Shown piece by piece: positions 29,942 through 39,057 of a stretch of 46,703 nucleotides of DNA. Source of the DNA: Gilliamella apis. GTDB taxonomy: Bacteria; Pseudomonadota; Gammaproteobacteria; Enterobacterales; Orbaceae. Both the position numbers and the translations under genes were made by a program. The number at the start of each line of letters is the position of its first letter. Within the stretch, counting starts at the first letter, position 1. The stretch spans positions 1-46,703 of the forward strand of contig NZ_NASD01000020.1 in NCBI RefSeq assembly GCF_002142155.1. Reading direction: 5' to 3'. The notes beneath the pieces were generated by a model, which saw nothing but the letters and a program-made list of their open reading frames with translations, was not told the origin of the DNA and did not search any database.

Positions 29942-30321
29942 CTATTCACTAGCTAAATGATTCTGATAATCTGTATTAGTCCAACTACTAGCTCTGACAT
30001 AATCACCATATATTGAAATAATATATTTTTCACCTGATATAATAAATGTTGATTCAGGTAATATAGTACGATTAAGGTTTGGCCAGCTAAGATCTACATC
30101 TCTCAGATTGACACCTCTCAAGTTTGCATATCTTAGGTCTGCACCTCAGGTTTGCGAATTACAAGAGCACGCTTCAGATCTGCGTGACTCAGGTCGGCAC
30201 CTACTATTTTGCTATAACTCAGGTCAGCATCAAGTTCTATTTGACATCCATTCATGCCATTAGAGGTAAGCAAAATTTTATGCTTTTTCAATATTTCATT
30301 TATTTCATTACTGTTCATCAA
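29942..30321 (-). pseudogene. Pentapeptide-repeat protein, frameshifted
   Basis: From ATG at 30321 the frame encodes a short leader (EINEILKKHKILLTSNG) and then pentapeptide repeats (ADLSY, SKIVG, ADLSH, ADLKR). It then shifts out of frame near 30150. In another frame the repeats resume at once (ADLRY, ANLRG, VNLRD, VDLSW, PNLNR), followed by a C-terminal segment ending at TAG 29942. Together they give one right-handed beta-helix protein of about 125 residues broken by an indel. Such proteins are common phage and island cargo; function unknown. Confidence 0.75.
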
Positions 30322-30747
30322 TTCTCCACGTTTTAGTTATTCATTAGTTAATTCGATGATAAAATTATAAAAGTGATTTTTTTTAACATTCGCGCTGTTT
30401 TATATCTTAAATAAAAAGCTCTAAATATTTTGTACCTAACTGCTGATTACCCTTGCTTTAATTCTATAATGCAAATTGTGACAACATTTGAAAATTAGTT
30501 TAAGTGTTGTGTATTTTAAGACACTTTTTATCATCTCTAACGTTTGTTGTTATTTAATTCCTTTTGGCAAGTCCTCTGTTTTGATATTAATAATGCTGTT
30601 TGGATATTAGTAAGACAATTATAATTTTCGATCTGTTTTATATAGTGATTTATTTGCAATATCCATTTTGAATATGCTTTTAAATTTTCCTAACAATGAT
30701 AGAATCTATGACATACAGAGATAAAACAATTTAAAAAGGAATTAAAT
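30322..30747. other. Non-coding stretch holding a decayed integrase end
   Basis: There is no intact gene. Its middle (about 30440-30590) carries the eroded 3' end of a second integrase, listed separately. The right part holds only AT-rich DNA and the AAAAAGGA ribosome-binding site of the small membrane protein at 30748. Confidence 0.55.
30440..30590 (-). pseudogene. Eroded second copy of the integrase 3' end
   Basis: On the same strand as the integrase at 27225, the sequence aligns with that gene's last 130 or so bases. GATTACCCTTG, CAAATTGTGACAACATTTG and AAAATTAGTTTAAGTGTTG near 30444-30512 correspond to GATTATCCTTG, CAAATTGTGACCGCATTTG and AAAATTGACTTAAATGTCC near 27257-27319. AATTCCTTT further on also aligns. 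Translated, FSNVVTI matches FSNAVTI of the intact 3' end. Many small indels and no frame remain. The copy marks the far edge of the decayed element or a second element inserted in tandem. Confidence 0.7.
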
Positions 30748-30957
30748 ATGGCGTTAAATGGATGGGGAGTGTTTTTACTTACTTTGATTATTTATTGGTG
30801 GGTTTATTTAGCTGTTTTAGTTGTTGGTATATTTCTTTTATTCTCATCTCATAAATTTTTAAGAATTACTGGGATATTTTTTATAATTGTTCCTATATGT
30901 TGTTATCTCTTCATGTTTCTCTTCTTAATTTTTGCACCTAGATTTTCAGTTGGATAA
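30748..30957 (+). CDS. Small membrane protein of unknown function
   Basis: A 69-residue, strongly hydrophobic protein with two or three membrane helices (about 8-30 and 37-63) and the aromatic motif YWWVY near residue 16. The start has AAAAAGGA seven bases upstream, a good site. A strong terminator lies 150 bases beyond. I recognise no family. It sits between the decayed element and the heme receptor gene. Confidence 0.6.
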   Translation: MALNGWGVFLLTLIIYWWVYLAVLVVGIFLLFSSHKFLRITGIFFIIVPICCYLFMFLFLIFAPRFSVG

Positions 30958-31109
30958 AAAGAGCATAACATAACCAAGATTATAATAATTAAATGGTTTA
31001 TTGTTGATTAAAATTAAAGCATAGTTAAAAAGATTAAAGTGATTTTGCTATATTCTCCTATTATTCAAAAAATAAAATTAATCAATAGTTATATCAGTTA
31101 TGCTAAACA

Positions 31110-31137
31110 AATAACCCGCAAAAGCGGGTTATTTTTT
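31110..31137. terminator. Intrinsic terminator between the small membrane protein and the heme receptor
   Basis: A 10-bp stem, AATAACCCGC (31110-31119) with GCGGGTTATT (31124-31133), around AAAA and followed by T-rich sequence on the plus strand. The minus side has TTATTTGTTT, so it probably also ends the receptor transcript. Confidence 0.85.
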
Positions 31138-31156
31138 ATTCTGTGATTATTTAATT

Positions 31157-33460
31157 TTAGAAATCAATATCTAAACCTATTTGGAAAGTACGGCCTGGAG
31201 CAGTAAACATATCTAGATATTTATGATCTGATGTACTATATAATTTATTATTACTTAGATAATCCCAATATTTTTGATCAGTAAGATTGTAGATTCCACC
31301 ATTAAGCTTCACATTTTTGGTGATATTGATATAACCAGTTAAATCAACAATACCATGACCAGCGATTCTAAAGTAATCATCTTTAGATTTATCAATTGGT
31401 TTACCATCATTACCATAAGTTTCACGAGATGTTGCTTCAGCCTTTTTGCCTTTTTGGAAGGTTGCAGTAATCGCTACACCGTAAAACTTGTTTGGATCGT
31501 CCCATGCTAAGCCGATAGTGCTTTTCATTGGTGCAATGGAATCCATCTCAATATATTTATCACCTAAATAACTCGATTTTGATTTGCCTTGGTTATAACC
31601 AATTGCGAATCTGGCGCTCAAACCATTAACCGGTTCAATCCATTTTCCGATATTGAATTCACTGCTTAGTTCAGCACCATAAATATAAGCCTTATCACGG
31701 TTCTCTGCTTGATAAACAATACGGTTACCAATGCCTAAAAAATCTTTTTTATAGCGAGTATAAGCAATGAAATTATTATATTTATTATAAAAAGCTGATG
31801 ATGAAAGTGTCACCCCCGATACAGGTTGTCCTTTTAAACCTAATTCAAAGTTGTCACTGGTTTCAGTTTTAAGATTTGAATCACCCACTAATAAAGCTAT
31901 ACTACTATGGGCTAAATAAGAGCCATAAAGTTGGTTCTGATTTGGCATTTGTGCTGCACGCTTATATTGCAAATAGGCAGTGAAATCAGGGGTAATGTCA
32001 TACATAAATGCCATCGAAGGTAATACTTTAAAATCACTATTACCATTGTATTGTTTACCTAATTGACTACTACTTATTTTTGATAATGACATATTTTCAA
32101 GGTTACGCGGTTTAGTATTTTGGTAAACAGCTCTGACACCAGGAACTAAATAAAAATTATTACTGTCATTAACATTAAAGCTTATCCGATCTTCGAAGAA
32201 GCCACCAAGTTGATAACTACGGCTATCGGCTTGTGGTTTACTGTAATCGCCATCAGGGAATACTCTAGTATTTGGTGATTTAGCTGATGAGAAGAATGGT
32301 GATTCATCTTCACTCCATTTACCATTTAAACCAGCACTAATGCGTTGGTTATCGTAACTTTTGATTAAAGTTGTAATAAAGTTATAAGCTTTGGTATTGT
32401 AGTTCGTTTGGGTATTAAAATTACCTTTAGTTTTATTACGGATGTCGGTATTGTCATAAACATTAGTACGTTGATAATTCAATTGTGTGGTTAAACTATC
32501 AATCCAACTGATATTTGTCGGTTTCCATTGATCTTTAATTGCAAGATTGAAACGATTATTTTTGCTTCTTTGTTTATCAAATGATTCAACCTTTTTACCA
32601 TATTTATCCCAAGTATCATAATGAGAGTTTTTAGTTTTATTATTGTAATCAACAGTAGTGTTGATTAAATGTTCATCCGTCATTTGCCAACCAAAACCAG
32701 CTAAGATTGAATTAGAGTGCCAATTTTCTGGATAACTATTGATTGAATCACCATAATTACGAGTTTGTTGACCATCGCGTCGACTTAATACCAAAATACC
32801 ATTTAGATACTCATCACCACCCGCCATAGTTAAACCTTGGTGATAACTTCGGTCGGCACTGTCATAATTGTTTTGGAAACCGAAATAGCTGGTTTTACCC
32901 GGATAGAGGTAATAACTTGCGGTTTTAGTTTTAAATGATACTGAACCACCTAAAGCATTGTTAGCGTTACTAACCGAGGTTGCGCCAGATTGAATATCAA
33001 CTTTATTGTACATATAAGTATCAATATAATCTCGGCCAATACCATAAGAACCAAATCCGGCCCGACCAACACCATTAACCCGACCCTGGGCGATGGGTAA
33101 TGGCATACCATCAATATCGATTGAAACTCGGTTAGCATTTAAGCCACGAATGTTATAACCAGTAAATCCACCACGGTCCCAACTGCTTTTACCACTACCT
33201 GAGCCAGAAATGCTACCAGAAGCAGATATCAGCGGTTGATAACGCATAATAGTACCAAAGTTAGTTCCTCCATCACGGCGAATATCTTGCTCCGAAATTT
33301 CGGTATTTGTTCCGGGTTTTTTTGTTGCTTCATGAGCGGTAACGGTAATAGTATCAATATCGTTTTGATCATTATGTTTATCAGCAGCAATAGCAGGTAA
33401 CGCCAATGTTAAACCTAATGCTAATGAGCTGGTATTTTTTAAATATTTAAACTTCAACAT
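31157..33460 (-). CDS. TonB-dependent outer-membrane heme/hemoglobin receptor
   Basis: A 767-residue TonB-dependent receptor. A signal peptide ends at LPAIA. The TonB box DTITVTA lies near residue 35. The plug domain has GGTNFGTIMRYQPL and NIRGLNANRVSIDIDGMPLP. A 22-strand barrel ends in GLDIDF with a C-terminal phenylalanine. NLTDQKYWDYL near the end is typical of the hemoglobin/transferrin/lactoferrin receptor group. The usual heme FRAP/NPNL motif is not clear. The heme assignment rests partly on the adjacent ChuT and ChuWXYUV genes. The frame opens 15 codons upstream, but the ATG at 33460 has AAAGGA at ideal distance. Confidence 0.85.
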   Translation of the reverse strand: MLKFKYLKNTSSLALGLTLALPAIAADKHNDQNDIDTITVTAHEATKKPGTNTEISEQDIRRDGGTNFGTIMRYQPLISASGSISGSGSGKSSWDRGGFTGYNIRGLNANRVSIDIDGMPLPIAQGRVNGVGRAGFGSYGIGRDYIDTYMYNKVDIQSGATSVSNANNALGGSVSFKTKTASYYLYPGKTSYFGFQNNYDSADRSYHQGLTMAGGDEYLNGILVLSRRDGQQTRNYGDSINSYPENWHSNSILAGFGWQMTDEHLINTTVDYNNKTKNSHYDTWDKYGKKVESFDKQRSKNNRFNLAIKDQWKPTNISWIDSLTTQLNYQRTNVYDNTDIRNKTKGNFNTQTNYNTKAYNFITTLIKSYDNQRISAGLNGKWSEDESPFFSSAKSPNTRVFPDGDYSKPQADSRSYQLGGFFEDRISFNVNDSNNFYLVPGVRAVYQNTKPRNLENMSLSKISSSQLGKQYNGNSDFKVLPSMAFMYDITPDFTAYLQYKRAAQMPNQNQLYGSYLAHSSIALLVGDSNLKTETSDNFELGLKGQPVSGVTLSSSAFYNKYNNFIAYTRYKKDFLGIGNRIVYQAENRDKAYIYGAELSSEFNIGKWIEPVNGLSARFAIGYNQGKSKSSYLGDKYIEMDSIAPMKSTIGLAWDDPNKFYGVAITATFQKGKKAEATSRETYGNDGKPIDKSKDDYFRIAGHGIVDLTGYINITKNVKLNGGIYNLTDQKYWDYLSNNKLYSTSDHKYLDMFTAPGRTFQIGLDIDF

Positions 33461-33564
33461 GTTAGTCCTTTCATAGATAATGTAATAAATAACAATCGTG
33501 CTCATTTATTGCTTCAAATGATAAAAATATTATTAAAAATTATAAAAATAGTTATTCTAAAAAT

Positions 33565-34416
33565 TTATTGAGGGTAAAAACCTTGAAAGAGTATTTTCAC
33601 AGCTTCATCTACTCTCGGTCCAATACCAAATAAATAGCTATCATCAATAATGATAATTCGGTTATTTTTAAATGCCGCTGTCTCTGAGATACCCGGAATG
33701 GTATTAATTTTATCTAAACCACCTAATTCATTGATTGAATGTGTGGTTAAAATAATAGCTTCTGGATTCATAGCAATTAATGATTCAGTTGTATAAGTTT
33801 TAACACTGTTATGGGTAGCAAGATTTTCACCACCAGCAATAGTGATTAGTGCGTCTGTAGTCGTATTTTTTCCTGTAATTAAAATGCTTCCTCCCATATT
33901 CATGATGCACAACACTTTTGTTTTATGTGGTTTAGTCGCTATTTGATTTTCGATGTTAGAAAGATTATTTTTGATTCGATTGATTAGTTCTTGACCTTTT
34001 TCTTGTTTATCCAATTTTATGGCAATCTTATTAATATTTTCATAAAGTAAATCAATTGTTGCTGGCACACGTTTCAACGCTAGAACATTAACTTTTGCTT
34101 GTGTTATTTGCTTAAGAATATTATCGGTTTCAGTATCATTGAAACTAATAACTAGTGAAGGATTAAGAGATAGTATTGACTCAATATTTAGTAATTTTAA
34201 ATAACCAATTTGAGGGAGTTGTCTTACTGTTTTAGGATATTGACTAGTGCTATCAACACCAACAACCTGATCACCTGCCCCCAGAGTAAACACAATTTCA
34301 GTCAGTGCTCCTCCGGCTATAACAATTCTCTCATTTGCATAACTGAAATTAATAAAGCTATTAATACTAAAAATGAATATGAATAGTACAATATTTGCCA
34401 TAAATTTCTTTTTCAT
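33565..34416 (-). CDS. chuT: Periplasmic heme-binding protein of the heme ABC importer (ChuT/HutB/HmuT)
   Basis: Cluster A-III substrate-binding protein, about 283 residues. It delivers heme across the periplasm to the permease ChuU. A signal peptide ends near SYA-NERIV. The domain opens with IVIAGGALTEIVFTLGAG and VGVDSTSQYP, where the tyrosine after STS is a known heme ligand in ShuT/PhuT. It ends with FGIGPRVDEAVKILFQGFYP. The frame has ATG at 34431 and at 34416; GAGA upstream suits the second better. It is downstream of a Fur box and 104 bases upstream of the receptor on the same strand. Confidence 0.9.
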   Translation of the reverse strand: MKKKFMANIVLFIFIFSINSFINFSYANERIVIAGGALTEIVFTLGAGDQVVGVDSTSQYPKTVRQLPQIGYLKLLNIESILSLNPSLVISFNDTETDNILKQITQAKVNVLALKRVPATIDLLYENINKIAIKLDKQEKGQELINRIKNNLSNIENQIATKPHKTKVLCIMNMGGSILITGKNTTTDALITIAGGENLATHNSVKTYTTESLIAMNPEAIILTTHSINELGGLDKINTIPGISETAAFKNNRIIIIDDSYLFGIGPRVDEAVKILFQGFYPQ

Positions 34417-34464
34417 TTTGTATTTTCTCATTTAAAAGTTTAAAAATAGAACAAACAATATATT

Positions 34465-34483
34465 GAAAATGATAATCATTATC
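34465..34483. promoter_or_regulatory. Fur box in the chuT-chuW divergent region
   Basis: The 19-base site matches the consensus GATAATGATAATCATTATC at 18 of 19 positions; only the third base differs. It is about 50 bases upstream of the chuT start. Iron-loaded Fur should repress here. Confidence 0.92.
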
Positions 34484-34617
34484 AAATTAATATTTATATT
34501 AATTTACTCGAAGTTTTATAAAAAATAGTAAATACAGTTAAAATGGTTTTATTATTCAAATAAATAATAAATTTATATTGCATAACAAATAAATTAATAA
34601 TGAAAAAAACATTGATA

Positions 34618-34636
34618 AATGAGAATAATTATTATT
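34618..34636. promoter_or_regulatory. Second, weaker Fur-like box before chuW
   Basis: AATGAGAATAATTATTATT fits the Fur consensus at 13 of 19 positions and is an imperfect inverted repeat. It lies 26 bases upstream of the chuW start. Fur binding here is likely because of the strong box 135 bases away. Confidence 0.6.
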
Positions 34637-34661
34637 TAATTCAGCAAGATTATTTTTATGA

Positions 34662-36086
34662 ATGGAAGTTATGAAATCATTTGATGTAAGTACCTATTAC
34701 GCTTTAAATTCGGTTTTACCTTTTAAAGATCGTTGGGCTGTGATGCCATTACAAGCAAGTTTACCTGTTCCGCCTCAAGAATTAGAGCAACAATGGAATA
34801 ACCTACAAAATTCAAATTTAGCTGGCAAAAAAAGGCTAATTTATTTACATATTCCTTTTTGCGACATTCATTGTCAGTTTTGTGGTTTTTATCAAAATCC
34901 ATTACGTAAGTTTGATACCAAAACTTATATAGACTATTTGCTACAAGAAATATCTTTAGAAATCAATAGTAAAGCAATGCAGTCGGCCCCAATTCATGCT
35001 ATCTATTTTGGTGGTGGAACACCTTCTGCATTGGCCTCTGGACAGTTAGCACGAGTAATTAGTTATTTTAAACAACATGCTCCTTTAGCGCCTGATTGTG
35101 AGATTACCATAGAAGGGCGAATTTCTGATTTTGATGATGAAAAAATTGATAGTTATATTGAAGCTGGCGCAAATCGTTTTTCAATAGGTATTCAAACCTT
35201 CAATACCACAATTAGACAACGATTAGGACGCCAATCATCAGAAAAAGAGATTATTCAAGGTTTTGAACGCATTGCTGCGCGTGATAGTGTTGCATTAGTT
35301 TGTGACTTGATGTTTGGCTTACCTAACCAAACAACCGCTACTTGGCAAAGAGATTTAGAAATTGCTGATCAACTTCCGCTTGATGGCGTTGATCTTTACT
35401 CTTTAAATCTTTTACCAACGACTCCTTTAGCGAAAGGAGTTGAAAATAGAAGAATTGAATTACCATCGGTTATTGATAAATGTGGTTTTTACCATCAAGG
35501 TGCTGAGTATTTAGCTAAACAAGGTTGGACACATCTAACTAATGCGCATTGGGCTAAAACCAGTCGTGAACGGAATTTATATAATTTTCTCATAAAGCAA
35601 GGCTCGCATTTTTTTGGATTTGGTTCTTGTGCTGGTGGTAAATTAAATGGTCAATCCTATATGATCCATCGTGATTTAAATCAGTATTATGCATTATTAG
35701 ATCAAGGTAAAAAACCGTTGATGATGTTAACCGGTAAACCTTTAGTTGGGGACTGGTTGCACAAATTACAAGCTGGTATAGAAAAAGGGCGCGTAGATTT
35801 AACGCAACTAACCAATCAAGCTGAGCTCTTTGATCCACTTATCAAGCAATGGCATGAAGTCGGTTTGCTGCAAAATGAAGATCGTTGTTTACGATTAACT
35901 TTATCAGGACGTTTTTGGTCGAGTAATATAGTTCAAGCATTGCAGCAATTGTTATTGCAACTTAATAATCCAGAACATATCGAATTACAACAGAAGATGG
36001 CTCAAGCCAGACAAGCCATGCAACAAGGTAATGGTATGCCTAAAGCTCATCCACATATGCAAAACATCCATTTAAAAAATAAATAA
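34662..36086 (+). CDS. chuW: Anaerobic heme-degrading radical SAM methyltransferase (ChuW/HutW)
   Basis: Opens the heme ring without oxygen by a radical SAM methyl transfer, releasing iron and giving the tetrapyrrole anaerobilin. 474 residues. The HemN-like radical SAM core has the iron-sulfur motif CDIHCQFC (Cx3CxxC) after LIYLHIPF. GGGTPSAL follows, then IGIQTFN, LMFGLPNQT, LNLLPTTPLAKG and FGFGSCAGGKLNGQSY. The last two and the C-terminal domain mark the HutW/ChuW group rather than HemN. Start choice is uncertain: ATG at 34662 or at 34671. First gene of chuWXYUV, preceded by Fur-like sites. ChuS-type heme oxygenase is not in the window. Confidence 0.92.
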   Translation: MEVMKSFDVSTYYALNSVLPFKDRWAVMPLQASLPVPPQELEQQWNNLQNSNLAGKKRLIYLHIPFCDIHCQFCGFYQNPLRKFDTKTYIDYLLQEISLEINSKAMQSAPIHAIYFGGGTPSALASGQLARVISYFKQHAPLAPDCEITIEGRISDFDDEKIDSYIEAGANRFSIGIQTFNTTIRQRLGRQSSEKEIIQGFERIAARDSVALVCDLMFGLPNQTTATWQRDLEIADQLPLDGVDLYSLNLLPTTPLAKGVENRRIELPSVIDKCGFYHQGAEYLAKQGWTHLTNAHWAKTSRERNLYNFLIKQGSHFFGFGSCAGGKLNGQSYMIHRDLNQYYALLDQGKKPLMMLTGKPLVGDWLHKLQAGIEKGRVDLTQLTNQAELFDPLIKQWHEVGLLQNEDRCLRLTLSGRFWSSNIVQALQQLLLQLNNPEHIELQQKMAQARQAMQQGNGMPKAHPHMQNIHLKNK

Positions 36087-36101
36087 TTAAGGAAAATTAC
36101 T

Positions 36102-36602
36102 ATGGTAGATAAACCAACTGTTTTAAATAATCTTGCAACTTATATGCAATCAAACCCAGAAGAATTATTAGAAAAAATAGCGCAAGATTATAAAGTGACA
36201 CTTACACAAGTAATCCAAGCAATACCAGATGTTAAAGTTGTTGATGGTAGCAATTTTGATATGATTTGGGAGGAGGTAACAACTTGGGGTGACGTATTAT
36301 TTTTAATTCATACCGGAGATATTATTGCCGAGATTTCAGGAGAACTTCCTCCAGGAACGCATAGCCAAAAATACTTTAATTTACGTCATCAAAAAGGTTT
36401 GAGTGGTCATATTAAAGCGGAACATTGTCTACATATTGCATTTATCGAACGAAAATTTATGAAAATGTCGACTGCATCGATAATTTTCCTTAATCATTTA
36501 GGCCAATCAATGTTTAAAATTTTTGTTGGTCGTGATGAAAAACATCAATTAAAAGCCGATCAGCTTGAAAAATTCCGAGCATTAGCCGAAAAAATCAATT
36601 AA
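36102..36602 (+). CDS. chuX: Heme utilisation protein ChuX/HutX
   Basis: A cytoplasmic heme-binding protein of 166 residues, thought to pass heme to or from the degrading enzyme. It matches the HutX/ChuX family: an N-terminal helical part (MQSNPEELLEKIAQDYKVTL), then a beta fold with FDMIWEEVTTWGDVLFLIHT, and the C-terminal FIERKFMKMSTASIIFLN and GQSMFKIFVGRDE. The start has AAGGA about 10 bases upstream. It begins 15 bases after chuW and ends 16 bases before chuY. Confidence 0.92.
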   Translation: MVDKPTVLNNLATYMQSNPEELLEKIAQDYKVTLTQVIQAIPDVKVVDGSNFDMIWEEVTTWGDVLFLIHTGDIIAEISGELPPGTHSQKYFNLRHQKGLSGHIKAEHCLHIAFIERKFMKMSTASIIFLNHLGQSMFKIFVGRDEKHQLKADQLEKFRALAEKIN

Positions 36603-36618
36603 TTTGAAGAATAATAAC

Positions 36619-37257
36619 ATGAAAACAGTAATTATTTTTGGTGTTAGCGCCAAGTTAGGAACTGGTTATCAAGTATCGCAATTAATCAAACAATGCCACC
36701 CAGAGTGGCGTTGTATTGCTTTAGTCCGCAATGCTGACTTTGCAAAACAATTAGCTCAACAAAATATTGAAACCTATGTAGGTGATGCAACCGACGTTGA
36801 ATTAGTCAAGGAAATCGGTAAGCAAGCTGGTTGTGATGCAACCATTATTTCAACTTTGGGTGGCGAAACCGGCAATTATATTGCGCAACGTAATATCATT
36901 GATTGTGCAGAACAAGTAGGAATCAAACAAATGGTATTGGTGACCTCACTTGGTTGTGGTGATTCATGGTCAACCTTATCCTTACGAGCTAAACAAGCAT
37001 TTGGTAATGCGGTGCGCGAAAAATCCTTGGCTGAAGTTTGGTTACAAACGAGTACCTTGAATTATGTGATCTTAAGACCCGGCGGTTTACGCGATGGTGA
37101 ATTAACCAATAATGGTCAATGCTATTTTGCTCAAGAAGTTCACGGTTTCGTATATCGTAAAGAATTAGCCAAAATAATCATGGATAAAATTGCAAATCAA
37201 CAATTTGATAATCGTGCATATAGTGTTGTCGACCCAAATCTAACAGTAAATTATTAG
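36619..37257 (+). CDS. chuY: Anaerobilin reductase ChuY (NAD(P)H-binding, SDR-like)
   Basis: A 212-residue Rossmann-fold protein resembling biliverdin reductase B. In E. coli O157 the equivalent reduces anaerobilin, the product of ChuW. The nucleotide loop is IIFGVSAKLGTGYQ at the N-terminus. VGDATDVE, IISTLGG, LVTSLGCGDSW and YVILRPGGLRDG follow the family order. An in-frame TTG at 36604 exists, but the ATG at 36619 fits both the family N-terminus and a GAAGA site. Its place after chuW and chuX fixes the role better than sequence alone. Confidence 0.88.
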   Translation: MKTVIIFGVSAKLGTGYQVSQLIKQCHPEWRCIALVRNADFAKQLAQQNIETYVGDATDVELVKEIGKQAGCDATIISTLGGETGNYIAQRNIIDCAEQVGIKQMVLVTSLGCGDSWSTLSLRAKQAFGNAVREKSLAEVWLQTSTLNYVILRPGGLRDGELTNNGQCYFAQEVHGFVYRKELAKIIMDKIANQQFDNRAYSVVDPNLTVNY

Positions 37258-37280
37258 TATTAAATATATGAGGTTAATTG

Positions 37281-38267
37281 GTGCGCAAATCTAGCCAACC
37301 AATATTATTATTGGGATTATTTATTTTGCTATTAATTTTAATGATCTATTCTGCAAATTCAGGGGCATTAAAATTATCATTTACACAACTAATGAATATG
37401 TCATTTGATGATCCTTTATGGAATATCTGGTGCAATATTCGTTTACCAAGAATTATTTTAGCGATAATTGTTGGTATGGCATTAGCAAGTGCAGGTGCTG
37501 TGATGCAAGGATTATTCAGAAATCCTTTAGCTGATCCTGGCTTGCTAGGTATTAGTAGTGGGGCGAGTCTAATGGTCGGTATAACAATTTTATTTCCTGC
37601 TGTTTTCCCGCCAATTATGATGCTTTACGGCAAAATGGTTGCCGCATTTGCTGGTAGCTTATTTATTTGTGCACTTATTTACCTTTATAGTCTTAATGAA
37701 CAATGTAATCTAGCTAAAATGATTTTACTTGGCGTTGCTATTAATGCCATCATTGGGGCAGTAATGGGCGGCTTGAGTTATATCAGTGATGAATCACAAC
37801 TAAGACAAATTTCTTTATGGTCAATGGGCCATTTAGGTAAAGGTTCATGGGATCTGGTGATTGTGTCGCTATCGTTAATTTTTCCAGCATTATTGTGCTT
37901 AATCAAATTGGCTCATCAGCTTAACATATTACAATTAGGTGATGAAGATGCCCATTATTTAGGCATTAATGTTGAACGTACGAAACGCTATCTGTTATTG
38001 CTTTGTGCTGTGTTAATTGGTGCATCAGTGGCGGTGAGTGGCATTATTGCTTTTGTTGGTTTAGTTGTTCCTCATATGATTCGTTTGCAAATTGGAGCAA
38101 ATCATAAATGGTTAATTCCTGGTTCTGCGTTAGGAGGTGCATGTTTACTTCTGTTAGCAGATACCTTAGCTAGAACATTAGTTGCCCCGACAGAAATTCC
38201 TGTTGGTCTCTTAACTAGCCTAATTGGTGGTCCATATTTTCTTTGGCTTATTTTAAGACATAAATAA
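37281..38267 (+). CDS. chuU: Heme ABC transporter permease (ChuU/HmuU/HutC)
   Basis: FecCD-family inner-membrane permease, 328 residues with about ten helices. It imports heme with ChuT and ChuV. The diagnostic stretches include [44 protein letters not shown] and [12 protein letters not shown] (the coupling region for the ATPase). TTG at 37278 and GTG at 37281 are adjacent; GAGG is 7 bases before the GTG, so I use that. It follows chuY by 23 bases. Confidence 0.92.
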   Translation: MRKSSQPILLLGLFILLLILMIYSANSGALKLSFTQLMNMSFDDPLWNIWCNIRLPRIILAIIVGMALASAGAVMQGLFRNPLADPGLLGISSGASLMVGITILFPAVFPPIMMLYGKMVAAFAGSLFICALIYLYSLNEQCNLAKMILLGVAINAIIGAVMGGLSYISDESQLRQISLWSMGHLGKGSWDLVIVSLSLIFPALLCLIKLAHQLNILQLGDEDAHYLGINVERTKRYLLLLCAVLIGASVAVSGIIAFVGLVVPHMIRLQIGANHKWLIPGSALGGACLLLLADTLARTLVAPTEIPVGLLTSLIGGPYFLWLILRHK

Positions 38268-38283
38268 TTGGTGGAACTTTATA

Positions 38284-39057
38284 GTGTTAATTGCTAAAAA
38301 TCTGACATTTGCTTATAGCAGTCGAATGATAATTAACGATGTTTCTTTATCGATAAAATCTGGTGAAATTGTTATTATTATTGGTCCTAATGGTGCTGGT
38401 AAATCAACCTTGTTACGCCTATTAACAGGTTATCAAAAACCATCTTCTGGAGAATGTTATTTACTCGACCGTCCTTTGTCCCAATGGCCACAAAAACAAT
38501 TGGCTAAAACTAGAACCGTGATGTTACAACAAAGCCAACTTACTTTTCCATTCAAGGTAAAAGAAGTTATTGCTATGGGGCGAGCTCCTTATGGTAAAGT
38601 CCATTTTAATAAAGCAATTGATGAAGTCATGTTACAAACAGATTGTTTACAATTTGCTGAACGCGATTATCGAGGATTATCTGGCGGAGAACAACAAAGG
38701 GTGCAATTAGCAAGAGTTTTAGCGCAATTATGGCAACCGCAACCTAGTGAAAAATTATTATTTTTAGATGAGCCAACATCAGCTCTCGATCTCTATCATC
38801 AACAACATACCTTACGATTATTAAAGCAATTAGCAGTCAAACAAAAATTGGCAGTTTGTTGTGTTTTACATGATCTCAATCTAGCAGCCTTATATGCGGA
38901 TAAAATAATTTTGCTTAATAAAGGTAAAATTGTTGAACAAGGCACCCCTTCACAAGTATTGACGGTAGAAAATATTCAACGCTGGTATGGGGTTGATTTG
39001 GGTATTTTTGCTCATCCTAGCGAATCATCAATACCGCAAATTTATTTAAATCCTTAA
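38284..39057 (+). CDS. hmuV: Heme ABC transporter ATPase (ChuV/HmuV/HutD)
   Basis: ATPase of the heme importer, 257 residues. Walker A is GPNGAGKST near residue 37, the signature [13 protein letters not shown], Walker [13 protein letters not shown] and the switch histidine in VLHDLNLAA. The [17 protein letters not shown] segment is typical of the heme/siderophore branch. It starts with GTG at 38284, with GGTGG about 9 bases before. Last gene of the chuWXYUV run. Confidence 0.93.
   Translation: MLIAKNLTFAYSSRMIINDVSLSIKSGEIVIIIGPNGAGKSTLLRLLTGYQKPSSGECYLLDRPLSQWPQKQLAKTRTVMLQQSQLTFPFKVKEVIAMGRAPYGKVHFNKAIDEVMLQTDCLQFAERDYRGLSGGEQQRVQLARVLAQLWQPQPSEKLLFLDEPTSALDLYHQQHTLRLLKQLAVKQKLAVCCVLHDLNLAALYADKIILLNKGKIVEQGTPSQVLTVENIQRWYGVDLGIFAHPSESSIPQIYLNP

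Noticed and set aside
30124-30336. A 70-codon plus-strand frame
   Set aside because: It is antisense to the pentapeptide-repeat sequence, and its repeated CAGAT/GTTTGC words are just the reverse of the repeats.
27209-30600. A far attachment-site copy of the tRNA 3' end
   Set aside because: I looked for a repeat of GGTTCGAATCC or GGGGACGCCA beyond the element and found none by eye; the far end is probably eroded.
33461-33564. A third Fur box directly before the heme receptor gene
   Set aside because: AAATGATAAAAATATTATT-like sequence matches only loosely in a region that is almost all A and T.
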